Source of the DNA: CAYPHA01 sp964410215 | Lineage (GTDB): Bacteria > Calditrichota > Calditrichia > Calditrichales > CAYPHA01 | NCBI GenBank assembly: GCA_964410215.1 | Contig: CAYPHA010000017.1 | Location: forward strand, 1-64,000 | DNA: 64,000 bases | Reading direction: 5' to 3' | Shown here: positions 1 through 8,896 of the stretch, in pieces | Position numbering within the stretch: position 1 is the stretch's first letter | Layout of the letters: every line of letters starts with the position of its first letter | Position numbers and translations under genes: made by a program | The notes under the pieces: generated by a model | The model's input: the letters and a program-made list of their open reading frames with translations, nothing else | Databases searched by the model: none | Told to the model about the DNA's origin: nothing

Positions 1-2
1 CC

Positions 3-209
3 GGCGGGGTGTTCCAGAACGCCTGGCTGGCCACCCGCACCCGCAGCCGACTGCAGCAGCGAGGACACCCCGTGCTGACCCACCGGCTGGTCCCCCCCAA
101 CGACGGTGGGCTGGCCTACGGGCAGCTGGCCGCCGTGGCCGCACAGTTGGCGACGCAGCCCCAACCGCACGACCCGCACCCGTACGACCCGCACCCGTAC
201 GACCCGTGA
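3..209 (+). CDS. hypF: HypF C-terminal fragment (hydrogenase maturation carbamoyltransferase), actinobacterial-like
   Basis: The frame opens at the window edge and reads [17 protein letters not shown], then [12 protein letters not shown]. This is the end of the Kae1-like C-terminal domain of HypF, which makes the thiocarbamate on HypE for the CN ligands of [NiFe]-hydrogenase. The family pattern is 'SGGVFQN...L' followed by 'PPNDGGLxxGQ'. The last ~20 residues are a low-complexity tail with the repeat [10 protein letters not shown]. Base composition is unlike the rest of the window: 45 of the first 60 bases are G or C, against 28 of 60 at 361-420. The stop lies 17 bases before the hypC start, the usual hypF-hypC arrangement in actinobacterial hydrogenase operons. 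The gene is truncated on its 5' side. It probably belongs to another organism. Confidence 0.75.
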   Translation, partial: GGVFQNAWLATRTRSRLQQRGHPVLTHRLVPPNDGGLAYGQLAAVAAQLATQPQPHDPHPYDPHPYDP

Positions 210-226
210 CGATGGAAGGAACGACG

Positions 227-312
227 ATGTGCCTGGGGGTTCCCGGACGGATCGAGGCGATCCACGACGAGCAGGGCACGCCGATGGCGTCGGTGGACTT
301 CGGCGAGTTTGA
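227..312 (+). CDS. hypC: HypC N-terminal fragment, cut off by a chimeric join
   Basis: The ATG follows a GAAGGA ribosome site. The product starts MCLGVPGRI, then PMASVDFGE. HypC/HybG chaperones begin with the invariant Met-Cys motif (the Cys binds the Fe(CN)2CO precursor) and carry a 'VDFGGV' motif about 25 residues later. The match holds to about base 305-312, after which codon use, composition and protein type change at once to a secreted repeat protein in the same frame. A HypC is about 80-95 residues, so at least two thirds is missing. The exact join can be placed only to within some ten bases. Confidence 0.75.
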
Positions 313-2731
313 CGATGTTGGAATCGACGGTATCGCCGGTACCGGGGATTATGGTGAAGGTGATGGTAAACCAAATCAGCTGTTCTACCTGGACCTCAAC
401 GGCAACAGTATTCTCGATCCGGGTGAACCGACAGCGGAGACACGTGAACCGGGGATGCGTTTCTGGGGTGGGGAACCGAATTTCGGTTTTCTCGATATCG
501 CCGAATCCGACCAGCTCGGCTTGACCAGTTTCAATGCCCTGCTTTACGGTGGCAATAATGAGCCGAGAAATGATCAACTCATGTGGGACCTGATGTCCAC
601 CCCGAATCAGCACCTGACCGACGAACCGCCGACCATCGAACAGGAAGCGGATAATGTGTTCATTTACGGCTCCGGACCGTTTTCACTCGAACCAGGTGAA
701 AGTCAACGTTTCTCCATTGCCCTGCTGATGGGTCAGGATTTTGACGATTTATTAAACAACGCCCAGATTTCACAACAGGTTTTCGAATCCGATTACCGTT
801 TTGCCCAGGCCCCGAATAAACCGAAACTGGTTGCCGTTCCCGGTGACGAAAAAGTCACGCTCTACTGGGACAGCGGCGCCGAATCCTCCTTCGATCCTTT
901 TGTCGCCCGGGCTAATCCGGATGATCAAAGTAAAGGATTTGACTTCGAAGGTTATCGCATCTACCGGAGCCAGGATTACAGTTTTAATGACACCCAGACC
1001 ATTACCGATTCGAGAGGCATCCCCTTTTTATCAGAACCTTTAAAGATGGTTAATGGTCTTGCAGCACAATTTGATTTAATCAATGAATATTCGGGATTAT
1101 CGGAAATAGAATATGCCGGGCGCGGTGTGCGCTATGATCTCGGACGGAATACAGGCCTTGTCCATACCTTTGTCGACTCCAATAATGTCAAGAACGGCGT
1201 CACCTATTTCTATGCCGTTACGGCCTACGACCGTGGCGATGAAAATGCCGGCCTGTCCCCGACGGAGACACAGCGTGTTATTCAACGGGATGCCGTTACA
1301 CGGTTGTTCTCTTATGATATCAATACGGCATCTGCCATTCCGGGTCCACCGGCTTCCGGATTTGTGATACCGGAAGTCGTTGAGAATCCAGATAATCAGG
1401 CAACCCGGCTTGAAGGTGATGCGACCGGATCTATTGAAGTTGAGTTCATCGATCCACTTCTGGTGCAGGATAACAGGACGTATGAAATTCTTTTTGAAGA
1501 AATCGAAGTGGATTCCGCTGTCTTTGAGACCGGTTTCAGTGTTCTCGATCTTCAGGAGCGGACGAGCACGTTCCAGTCCAGGGATACAGTATTTATCAGC
1601 CTGATATCCGGCGTTGAAATTGCCGAAGGCACGGTGGAAGTTACAGATGAGGGCGGGAATGTCGTGGATACCAGCCGGTATGATATCGATGCCAAAGGCG
1701 GCCGTATTCGCGGCGCCTACCGGGAAGCGCTTCCTATTGGAAACACATACACGGCAACGTTTCTGGTTAAACCGGTGGCATCCAGTTTGTCCGTTAACGG
1801 CGAGGATGACAATCCCGTTTTTGACGGTATCCATATTTTTGTCAACAATGAAGATGTCGGACTCGATTCACTCCGTACCTTTGGAGGCCGGAGCGGTTTC
1901 AAAATCATCGAAACGAATACGAATTTCCGTGATGAATTTACCGAAATTGATCTGGCAGGTGTAGGAGCATCGACAGCCTATCCGGCTGATTTCGAGATCC
2001 GGTTTACGGATTATGATACGTCGGCCACCGGTGAACTGGTTAATCCGGCTGATTCGGCAATCATCTCAAATGTAAGGGCCAATTTTCAGATCATAAATAT
2101 GGAAACCGGGGAACCCATCGATTTCTTTATCTCCGAACCGGCGAAATTACGTAATGGTAGATGGGACTGGCAGGAAACGATCGTGCTCCTGAAACCGGGC
2201 TGGACACAACCCACGGAAACGACCTACCAGGTTAAATTTTCGCCCACGATTACTACGGTCGTCTCAAGTTCAGGGGAAGACAGTCTTATCATCGATGATC
2301 CGGTCTATCCCGGGGAAGGTGATGTTTTCCTCTTTTTCTCCACGAAGCCTTTTGAGAGCGGTGACATGTATGAATTCACCACGAAAGCGGCGGAATTTGA
2401 CAAAACCATAGCCACCAATGCGCTGGATGACGTCATCGTGGTTCCGGACCCGTATATCGCCTTCAGTGATGCCGAGCTCGCCGGAATACGTACCGGCCAG
2501 AGGGATGACCGCCGGATCGAGTTCAGGAATCTGCCATACGAATGTACGATACGAATTTATACAGCAGTCGGCGAACTGGTCGACACTATCGAGAAAAACG
2601 ATTCAAACAGTTATGTCGCCTGGGACCTGCTTTCGTTCGAAGCACAGGAAATCGCCTACGGCGTCTATATATATCACATCGATGCACCGGGTATCGGCAC
2701 AAAAGTCGGCCGTTTTGGTGTGATAAAATAA
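313..2731 (+). CDS. Large secreted protein, N-terminus missing, FN3-like and FlgD-like C-terminal domains
   Basis: About 806 residues of a secreted protein whose 5' end is lost at the chimeric join. The reading frame runs without a stop into hypC, giving an artificial fused frame from base 206; that fusion should not be annotated as one gene. Visible parts: an acidic stretch with LDLNGNSILDPGEP, a fibronectin-III-like unit (starting near PNKPKLVAVPGDEKVTLYW and ending VTYFYAVTAYD), several beta-rich segments, and a C-terminal FlgD-like Ig fold (IRIYTAVGELVDTIEKN ... YGVYIYHIDAPG). That last fold is the family that carries type IX secretion signals, although the 'NYPNPFNP' signature is absent. 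A PorV-like gene follows 56 bases after the stop, probably in the same transcript. Its function is unknown. Similar long proteins precede PorV-like genes in Calditrichota/KSB1-type genomes (family knowledge, not searched). Confidence 0.7.
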
Positions 2732-2787
2732 GAGCCCGATGATAATTATTTGTAATATCTATTCTTAATAAAGTGAGATGGAATCGT

Positions 2788-3837
2788 ATGAAAAACCTTT
2801 ATAAGATAGCGACGACGTTCAGCCTGTTTTTGTTTAGTTTCCTGGCGAACCCGGCTTATTCCCAGAGTCAGTTCCAACAGGTCTCCTCTATTGATCGTGT
2901 TGGTACGACTGCGGCACCGTTCCTCAAAATCGGTGCTTCCGCCCGGGCCATCGGCATGGGAGGCGCGTATACGGCACACGCAACCGATATTCTGGCCGTG
3001 TATTATAACCCGGCCGGCATTTCACGAATCGGCGGCAATGGTGAAGCCGTCTTTAATCATGCAGAATGGCTTGCCGACATTGACTACGATTTTGCAGCGT
3101 TCTCTGTCAATATGGGCAGCTTTGGTGCAATGGCTTTACATATCATATCATTGCGGACACCGGAACAGCCGGTCCGGACGATCAGTGAACCGGAAGGAAC
3201 CGGACAGACCTGGGATGCCAACTCCATATCCATCGGTGCATCTTATGCGAGGCGACTGACGTCTCGCTTCTCAATTGGCTTTACCGGGAAATTCATTCAG
3301 GAACAACTTTTTAATGCATCCGCTATCGGTGCCGCCATGGACCTGGGTTTACTTTACGACACCCCGATAGAAAACCTTTCCCTGGGCGCTTCAATCACGA
3401 ATTTTGGCACGAAGATGCGACTCGATGGACGCGACCTTTATATTAATCATGATCCTCTCAATGAAGACGGTTCCGTGGAAGCGGTTCCGGCAAAGTACAG
3501 AACAGAAAGTTTCAATATTCCCCTGAACCTGAAATTTGGTATGGCCTGGCGAGCTATTAAAAATGATAATTATTCGCTGTTATTAGCCTTTGACGGTACA
3601 CAGCCCAATGATAATTCACCGGCCATCAATACCGGTTTCGAAGTCGGTATTCAAAACATGGTTTTCTTACGTTCCGGTTATAAATCCCTGTTTCAGGAAG
3701 ACAGTGAAGAAAGCTTCACATTCGGTGGCGGCCTGCGCTATGATGCGGTCGGTACAAACCTTAAATTCGATTTCGGCTGGGCGGATTTCGGACGTCTGAA
3801 TAATGTCACGTTTATCTCGCTTGCCGTTCGTTATTAG
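2788..3837 (+). CDS. PorV/PorQ-family outer-membrane protein
   Basis: Starts MKNLYKIATTFSLF with a clear signal peptide ending near NPAYSQ; this ATG is preferred over a GTG 15 bases upstream, which would put charged residues before the signal. The mature part begins with APFLKIGASARAIGMGGAYT and ILAVYYNPAGIS, hallmarks of the PorV/UPF0164 group of FadL-like beta-barrels. PorV shuttles type IX cargo from the translocon to the attachment complex in Bacteroidetes; PorV-like proteins are also common in other FCB phyla. The ~350-residue length fits. It lies directly behind a large secreted protein and ahead of a T9SS-tailed protein, consistent with a role in their export or surface attachment. No dedicated terminator is seen after it. 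Confidence 0.8.
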   Translation: MKNLYKIATTFSLFLFSFLANPAYSQSQFQQVSSIDRVGTTAAPFLKIGASARAIGMGGAYTAHATDILAVYYNPAGISRIGGNGEAVFNHAEWLADIDYDFAAFSVNMGSFGAMALHIISLRTPEQPVRTISEPEGTGQTWDANSISIGASYARRLTSRFSIGFTGKFIQEQLFNASAIGAAMDLGLLYDTPIENLSLGASITNFGTKMRLDGRDLYINHDPLNEDGSVEAVPAKYRTESFNIPLNLKFGMAWRAIKNDNYSLLLAFDGTQPNDNSPAINTGFEVGIQNMVFLRSGYKSLFQEDSEESFTFGGGLRYDAVGTNLKFDFGWADFGRLNNVTFISLAVRY

Positions 3838-3958
3838 TATTCTGGATGTGGTAAGTCAGTTAAACGCTAAATCAGGAAAGGAGGACATTGCCCAATCAAC
3901 GTAATTTTTGTTATTTGTCATTAAGTACCAACCACGTAAAACCTAAAAGGAGGTTTGC
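3838..3958 (+). promoter_or_regulatory. Leader between PorV-like gene and FG-GAP protein, with strong ribosome site
   Basis: A 121-base spacer holding two AAAGGAGG/AAAAGGAGG boxes. The downstream one lies 7 bases before the ATG at 3959 and fixes that start. It sits partly in a small hairpin (AAACCT, loop AAAAGG, AGGTTT). The upstream box at about 3877-3884 is followed by no obvious start codon. No promoter hexamers are convincing. Confidence 0.4.
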
Positions 3959-6334
3959 ATGAGACGTTCAGTCATGCTATTTACGGTTCTATTTATTTCA
4001 ACATTCCTTGTGTTTTCTGCCAATGCTCAAGGACAACGGTTTGATCATATTGGCCTGATACAGGCGGATACGCTTGATGTCGGCGGTTACGGCGAAATTG
4101 TATCTGGTGTCGACCTCGATGGCGACGGACTTTTGGAAATCTATGCTGTTAATACCGACTGGTATGATATCATCGGTTATGATTTAACACCAAGAATCTA
4201 TAAATATGAACAAGACGGTGCCGGCGGCTGGCAGACGGTCTGGTCAACGGTATTGCCGGATATCAGTTTCCAGAACACCTGGTCCGCCCTGGATGTGGGT
4301 GACCTGGACCAGGATGGAAAACCGGAAATCATCTGGGGTGTTGTCAATAATTTTGGCGGCGGTCTCCAGCCCAATCCTCCCCGCGTTGTCGTGTATGAAT
4401 TGTTCGAGGCCGGTGAAGACTATATGGGTATTCCGGTTGACGCCACGACCAGTCGTCCCAATGCCCAGTGGACGATTACAGATAGTGACAATGAAAACAT
4501 CCGGCCTTTTCGCTGGTATATTAATGATATCGACGGCGATGGTACCGATGAAATCGTAGCCGGTGCCCGCGCCGGTGATGCTATCCAGATTTATTCCGTT
4601 GATGACATTCCGGATGCCGGTGACGGCAGTGAAACCTGGACGCTGGAATTCAGCGGCGTTCCTTCGACTACCGCCGGCACATTGTATGATGTAGGTATAC
4701 TGGATGATCATGTCGTTGGTATTAAAAGCAACGGTGATATCTGGACAGTAACCTGGAACGCTGAAGGAGACAGCTTTGATGTTGTAGGACCTCAGGAAGG
4801 TGTAGTTCCGGGTGGCTCATGGAAATCTGTCTCAACTGTCGATGTTGATGGCGATGAAACAAACGAAATGATTGTTGCTTCATGGCTTCCTCCCAATAAC
4901 GACATTTATCTCTTACAGATGACTGACGCAGATACGTTTAAAGCCACTATGATCCAAGATGTTCCTGATGCTGGTAATTACTCCAATGGTGGTGCAGCAG
5001 GAGACCTGGATAATGATGGATACGTTGATTACGTATTCGGCAGCCGTCAGTCAACGCCCAATGGAATAATATACCGCCTGGAATACCAGGGTGGTGCTAT
5101 CGATGATCCGAATAACTGGTTCCTGTCCGTCATTGATAAAGAAATTTCTCCTGCCACGCAGAATGACATTATCGATGTTGCAGACATGGACGGTGATGGT
5201 GATGATGAAGCGATTTATACCGGTACACCGCGCGGTATTTCTTCTGATGATCCACCACAACCGATCGTTATCCTGGATATCATCCCGGATAACCAGCCGA
5301 TTATCACGGCTGTCGTCGATGTGCCGAATGATCAGGGACGCCAGGTATGGGTTGTCTGGGAAGCCTCTACAGATGACGCAGTGCCGGTTCCCGATGGTCA
5401 GGCTGTTCAGATCGGTATTGTTGCACCGGAAGGTGTTGAATTCCCGCTGGATGCAATCAACGGTATTCCTGTCGAAGCGGTTTCCGTTGCACAGGATGGC
5501 GATCAGATCGCCGCAGCCGGTGATATCACCGAATACGGCGTATGGCGCGTTGATAACGGCTCCCTGCCGGTTCAGTTGAATACAACCGCAGCTGTTCAGT
5601 TCGCGATGTATGCAGCCGTCGTCCCGACGCTTGGTGACGGTATGGACTGGGAAAGCGCTTTTGTCGTATCCGCCCATACAATGGATCCGGCCATGAACTG
5701 GAAATCGTTTGCCAGAACCGGTATGTCCGAGGATAACCTGATCCCGACCGCTCCGGCTAATCTGTCCGCTACTCCGGGTGTCGCTCAGGTTGATCTGGTC
5801 TGGGATGAATCCCCGGATCCTGATTTCAACTACTTTTCTATCCGTCGCAGCGAAAGCGAAGGTTTTGACGCCATGGACGCCGGAACGGAAGTTGGAACAA
5901 CGACCGAACCGATGTACGTGGATGAAGCCGTTGAAGGCGGCAAGACCTATTATTACAAAGTCGTTGCCTATGACTTCAACGAAAATATGGGCTCCTTCTC
6001 CGACGAAGTTATGGCAAGCGTCACCGCCATCGGTGATGATTTGCTCGCTACGCCGAAAGAATTTGCCCTGCGTCAGAATTATCCGAATCCGTTCAACCCG
6101 ACCACACGGATTGCTTACGACCTGGCCGAAATGGCTGACGTGAAAATCGTCATCTATGACGCACTCGGAAGCAAAATCAGAACGCTGGTTAATGCCTCCA
6201 AGGCAGCCGGTTCTTATAACGTGACCTGGGATGGTTTGAACGATGCCGGTAACAAAGTAGCCAGTGGTGTTTATATCTACACCATTAACGCTGGTAATTT
6301 TAACGCAGCCAAGAAAATGACCCTGATGCGCTAA
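3959..6334 (+). CDS. Secreted FG-GAP/VCBS-repeat protein with FN3 and type IX sorting domain
   Basis: A signal peptide of about 24 residues (MRRSVMLFTVLF ... ANAQ) is followed by at least six FG-GAP/VCBS calcium-binding loops: DLDGDGLLEIYAVN, DLDQDGKPEIIWG, DIDGDGTDEIVAG, DVDGDETNEMIVAS, DLDNDGYVDYVFG and DMDGDGDDEAIYTG. These probably form a beta-propeller. A fibronectin-III domain follows (APANLSATPGVAQVDLVW ... GKTYYYKVVAYD). The protein ends in a FlgD-like domain with QNYPNPFNPTTRI and GVYIYTINAGNF, the type A sorting signal seen in FCB-group bacteria. It is probably an exported surface protein; the ligand is unknown. The start is set by a strong AAAAGGAGG site. A perfect hairpin terminator follows, so the transcript beginning with the truncated secreted protein probably ends here. 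Confidence 0.85.
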   Translation: MRRSVMLFTVLFISTFLVFSANAQGQRFDHIGLIQADTLDVGGYGEIVSGVDLDGDGLLEIYAVNTDWYDIIGYDLTPRIYKYEQDGAGGWQTVWSTVLPDISFQNTWSALDVGDLDQDGKPEIIWGVVNNFGGGLQPNPPRVVVYELFEAGEDYMGIPVDATTSRPNAQWTITDSDNENIRPFRWYINDIDGDGTDEIVAGARAGDAIQIYSVDDIPDAGDGSETWTLEFSGVPSTTAGTLYDVGILDDHVVGIKSNGDIWTVTWNAEGDSFDVVGPQEGVVPGGSWKSVSTVDVDGDETNEMIVASWLPPNNDIYLLQMTDADTFKATMIQDVPDAGNYSNGGAAGDLDNDGYVDYVFGSRQSTPNGIIYRLEYQGGAIDDPNNWFLSVIDKEISPATQNDIIDVADMDGDGDDEAIYTGTPRGISSDDPPQPIVILDIIPDNQPIITAVVDVPNDQGRQVWVVWEASTDDAVPVPDGQAVQIGIVAPEGVEFPLDAINGIPVEAVSVAQDGDQIAAAGDITEYGVWRVDNGSLPVQLNTTAAVQFAMYAAVVPTLGDGMDWESAFVVSAHTMDPAMNWKSFARTGMSEDNLIPTAPANLSATPGVAQVDLVWDESPDPDFNYFSIRRSESEGFDAMDAGTEVGTTTEPMYVDEAVEGGKTYYYKVVAYDFNENMGSFSDEVMASVTAIGDDLLATPKEFALRQNYPNPFNPTTRIAYDLAEMADVKIVIYDALGSKIRTLVNASKAAGSYNVTWDGLNDAGNKVASGVYIYTINAGNFNAAKKMTLMR

Positions 6335-6353
6335 AATTCTGTTGTTTTTATTC

Positions 6354-6384
6354 AAGGCCTTCCAATAAGGAAGGCCTTTTTTTT
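6354..6384 (+). terminator. Rho-independent terminator
   Basis: Perfect 10-bp stem AAGGCCTTCC / GGAAGGCCTT with loop AATAA, followed by a run of eight T (two of them the end of the stem). It sits 20 bases after the stop of the FG-GAP/T9SS protein gene. Confidence 0.92.
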
Positions 6385-6467
6385 GCTCTGAACAAGCGCA
6401 TGAAGGGAACCATTCCCGTATTTCCCCGTACTTTCTCAAAGAGTTCAACATCTGTAACGAGTCTATC

Positions 6468-8822
6468 ATGCCATATTGCTTTCGTTTTCTTTTTTCCGTC
6501 ATCTTACTTCTACCGTTTCTCTCCTTTTCTCAAACCCGGGTCACCGGTTATATTCACAATGCAGAAACGGGAGAGGCCCTTCCCGCAGCCAATATCCAGA
6601 TCGAGGGAACATTGCGCGGAACCATTACGAATAATGACGGCCTTTTCCACATCGGCATCGAAACATTTCCCGCTACGCTTCTTGTCTCCTACATCGGGTT
6701 TGAATCACAGGAACTACGCATAACGGCAGAACCTCAGGAGCCATTGAATATACTTCTCAAACCCATTATTCTAGAAACCGATGCCATCATCGTAACAGCG
6801 GAAGATCCGGCCATCAATATCATGCGCAAAGTCATTGAAAAAAAACAGAAATGGCGGGCAAAACTGCAGACATACCAGGCCAAAGCATACTCACGACTCG
6901 TACTCAGCAATGATTCCGGTATTGTCATGATTGCCGAAAGCATTTCAGAGGCTTTTTGGGATAAGAAGAAAGGTCCGCGGGAAGTCATCAAATCAAAACG
7001 GCAAACCGGTAATATGAACCAGGAAGGTAATTTCGCCAACGCCAGCTATATTCCCAATTTTTACGATGATGAAATAGAAATCAACGGATTCCGCATCATC
7101 GGGCCGACCCACCACGACGCCCTGGAGTATTACACGTTCAAACTGACTGGTCAACGGATGCGGGATGATGATATCGTCTATGATATCGAAGTGATTCCAA
7201 CCAGCCGGCTGCAACCGACCTTTACGGGGCACATCGCCGTGATCGATGAAGAATATGCCCTGCTCGAAGTCGACCTGAAACCGAATGATACCATCCTGTT
7301 CCCGCCACCGATCCAGTCCTGGAACCTCTATTATAAACAACAATTTAGTAATTTCGGAAAAGATTTCTGGTTACCGGTCGATGTACGCATCGATGGTAAA
7401 ATTAAAATCGGTTTTACCGGTCTGCAGTTTCCAGCTATTTCCTATAGTCAGCTCTCACACCTCGATGATTACCGGGTTAATACCGAGCTCCCTGATTCCC
7501 TGTACGAACAGGAAAAAATCTTTACAACCGATTCCACAACCATCGATTCAGCAGAATTGTTCGTCAAAAGCCCGGAGGTCGTTCCCCTCTCCGTGGAAGA
7601 AGACAGCGCTTATGCTACGCTGGACAGTACCGCAACGATGGATAAGGCGTTCCGGCCAACCGGAGTCCTGGCCCGATTTGTTATTACCGAATCGAACGCC
7701 GACCGCGAGCAGGATGAAAAGAAACGCTCGATGCTCTCCGGTTTCAGCCCGCACCTCCGTTTCAACCGGGTTGATGCGTTCAGTATCGGTGTTAATTACA
7801 ATAGAAATCTGACAAATAATTTCAAGTCAAAGGTATCGCTGAATTATAAAACCGGGACGGAACGCTGGGGATATGGTATGGGATTCGTCTACGATTTTCA
7901 CAAAAATATGTCTTTATCGGCACGTTACCTGGTGGATACAAAACGCCCGTTCCAGTCTGACAATTATTCGATGATGGTTTCAAGCCTGCTTCCCCTTCTC
8001 GGTAAGGATGATTATTTTGACTACTATTGGGATAAATCCTTTCACGCAGAACTTGGAAAAGAATGGAACCGTTTCGACGTAACCCTGGTGACCGGCCTGA
8101 ATGATGCCTGGCACAGCAGCCTGGAAAAAAATACGGACTTTAATATCGTCGGTTCTGACAAAAAGCAGCGGGTAAATCCCGGTGTTTCTGAAGGACATCT
8201 CACGTCATTTTTCATCCGTCTCCGGTACGGTGACGAGCGGGCGCCCTTCGGTGTGGTGGGTCAACGCCGGATTGAACTATCATTTGAACACAGTGCACCG
8301 GGCTTTCTTGACAGTGATTTTGATTTCACACGGTATGCGCTTCAGATCGACTGGCGGATCAACACCTTTCTGAAGCGCCGTCTTCTGCCCAATGCGCTCG
8401 ATCTGCGCCTGATCCTGGGAAGCGCAGCCGGCGACCTGCCGGTTCAGAAAATGCATGGTATCGATGGTAATTTTTACGCCTTCAGCCCCTTCGGCGCTTT
8501 CCGGACACTGTCCGGCAGGCACTATGCCGGTGAAGAGACGGCTGCCCTGTTCTGGGAGCACAATTTCCGGACCGTACCTTTTGAACTGCTTGGACTGGAT
8601 TACCTGGCCCGAAAAGGATTGAGCATTATCGTACATGGCGGGCATGGGAGAACCTGGCTAAAAAATGACGAGGCCTATCCGTATCTGCATGTACCGCAGG
8701 AATGGCATCACGAATGCGGGGTGTCGCTGAACAGCCTGTTCGGCATGTTGCGTCTGGACCTGACGCGACGGCTGGATCGGCCGGGATATTATTTCGGTGC
8801 CGGCTTCGCCCGGTTTTTTTAG
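6468..8822 (+). CDS. DUF5686 outer-membrane protein with N-terminal carboxypeptidase-regulatory-like domain
   Basis: Signal peptide (MPYCFRFLFSVILLLPFLSF) and then a ~75-residue carboxypeptidase-D regulatory-like domain (VTGYIHNAETGEALPAANI ... LLVSYIGFESQ), the plug-like domain that opens many TonB-dependent receptors. The rest is the long DUF5686-type body: IIVTAEDPAINIMRKVIEKK, a soluble middle part, then a C-terminal beta-barrel-like half with alternating hydrophobic strands. It ends in phenylalanine (FARFF), as outer-membrane barrels do. DUF5686 proteins are widespread in Bacteroidetes and relatives and their function is unsettled. It has no strong Shine-Dalgarno sequence. The gene stands alone between a terminator and a convergent gene. 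Confidence 0.8.
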   Translation: MPYCFRFLFSVILLLPFLSFSQTRVTGYIHNAETGEALPAANIQIEGTLRGTITNNDGLFHIGIETFPATLLVSYIGFESQELRITAEPQEPLNILLKPIILETDAIIVTAEDPAINIMRKVIEKKQKWRAKLQTYQAKAYSRLVLSNDSGIVMIAESISEAFWDKKKGPREVIKSKRQTGNMNQEGNFANASYIPNFYDDEIEINGFRIIGPTHHDALEYYTFKLTGQRMRDDDIVYDIEVIPTSRLQPTFTGHIAVIDEEYALLEVDLKPNDTILFPPPIQSWNLYYKQQFSNFGKDFWLPVDVRIDGKIKIGFTGLQFPAISYSQLSHLDDYRVNTELPDSLYEQEKIFTTDSTTIDSAELFVKSPEVVPLSVEEDSAYATLDSTATMDKAFRPTGVLARFVITESNADREQDEKKRSMLSGFSPHLRFNRVDAFSIGVNYNRNLTNNFKSKVSLNYKTGTERWGYGMGFVYDFHKNMSLSARYLVDTKRPFQSDNYSMMVSSLLPLLGKDDYFDYYWDKSFHAELGKEWNRFDVTLVTGLNDAWHSSLEKNTDFNIVGSDKKQRVNPGVSEGHLTSFFIRLRYGDERAPFGVVGQRRIELSFEHSAPGFLDSDFDFTRYALQIDWRINTFLKRRLLPNALDLRLILGSAAGDLPVQKMHGIDGNFYAFSPFGAFRTLSGRHYAGEETAALFWEHNFRTVPFELLGLDYLARKGLSIIVHGGHGRTWLKNDEAYPYLHVPQEWHHECGVSLNSLFGMLRLDLTRRLDRPGYYFGAGFARFF

Positions 8823-8856
8823 AGATATGATAAGCGAGCAATTACGTCGCAATTAT

Positions 8857-8886
8857 AAAAAAAGGGGGATGTTTATAAACATCCCC
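8857..8886 (-). terminator. Rho-independent terminator for the ASPIC/UnbV protein gene
   Basis: Perfect 22-base palindrome GGGGATGTTTATAAACATCCCC, followed on the minus strand by C and seven T. It lies 10 bases past the stop of the minus-strand gene and between two convergent genes. Confidence 0.9.
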
Positions 8887-8896
8887 TAAAGAAAAT

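Noticed and set aside
1..312. Horizontal transfer of hypF-hypC into this genome
   Set aside because: Both genes are broken exactly at the join and there is no integrase, repeat or attachment site; an assembly chimera is simpler.
206..2731. A single 841-codon gene starting in hypC and ending in a secreted protein
   Set aside because: The first ~29 codons are HypC from a high-GC genome; the rest is a different kind of protein. The in-frame fusion is best explained by a chimeric join.
5051..6502. Long minus-strand open frame of 483 codons opposite the FG-GAP/T9SS protein
   Set aside because: Shadow of the plus-strand gene, which has a signal peptide, domain repeats, a sorting tail and a strong ribosome site; the antisense product shows no domain.
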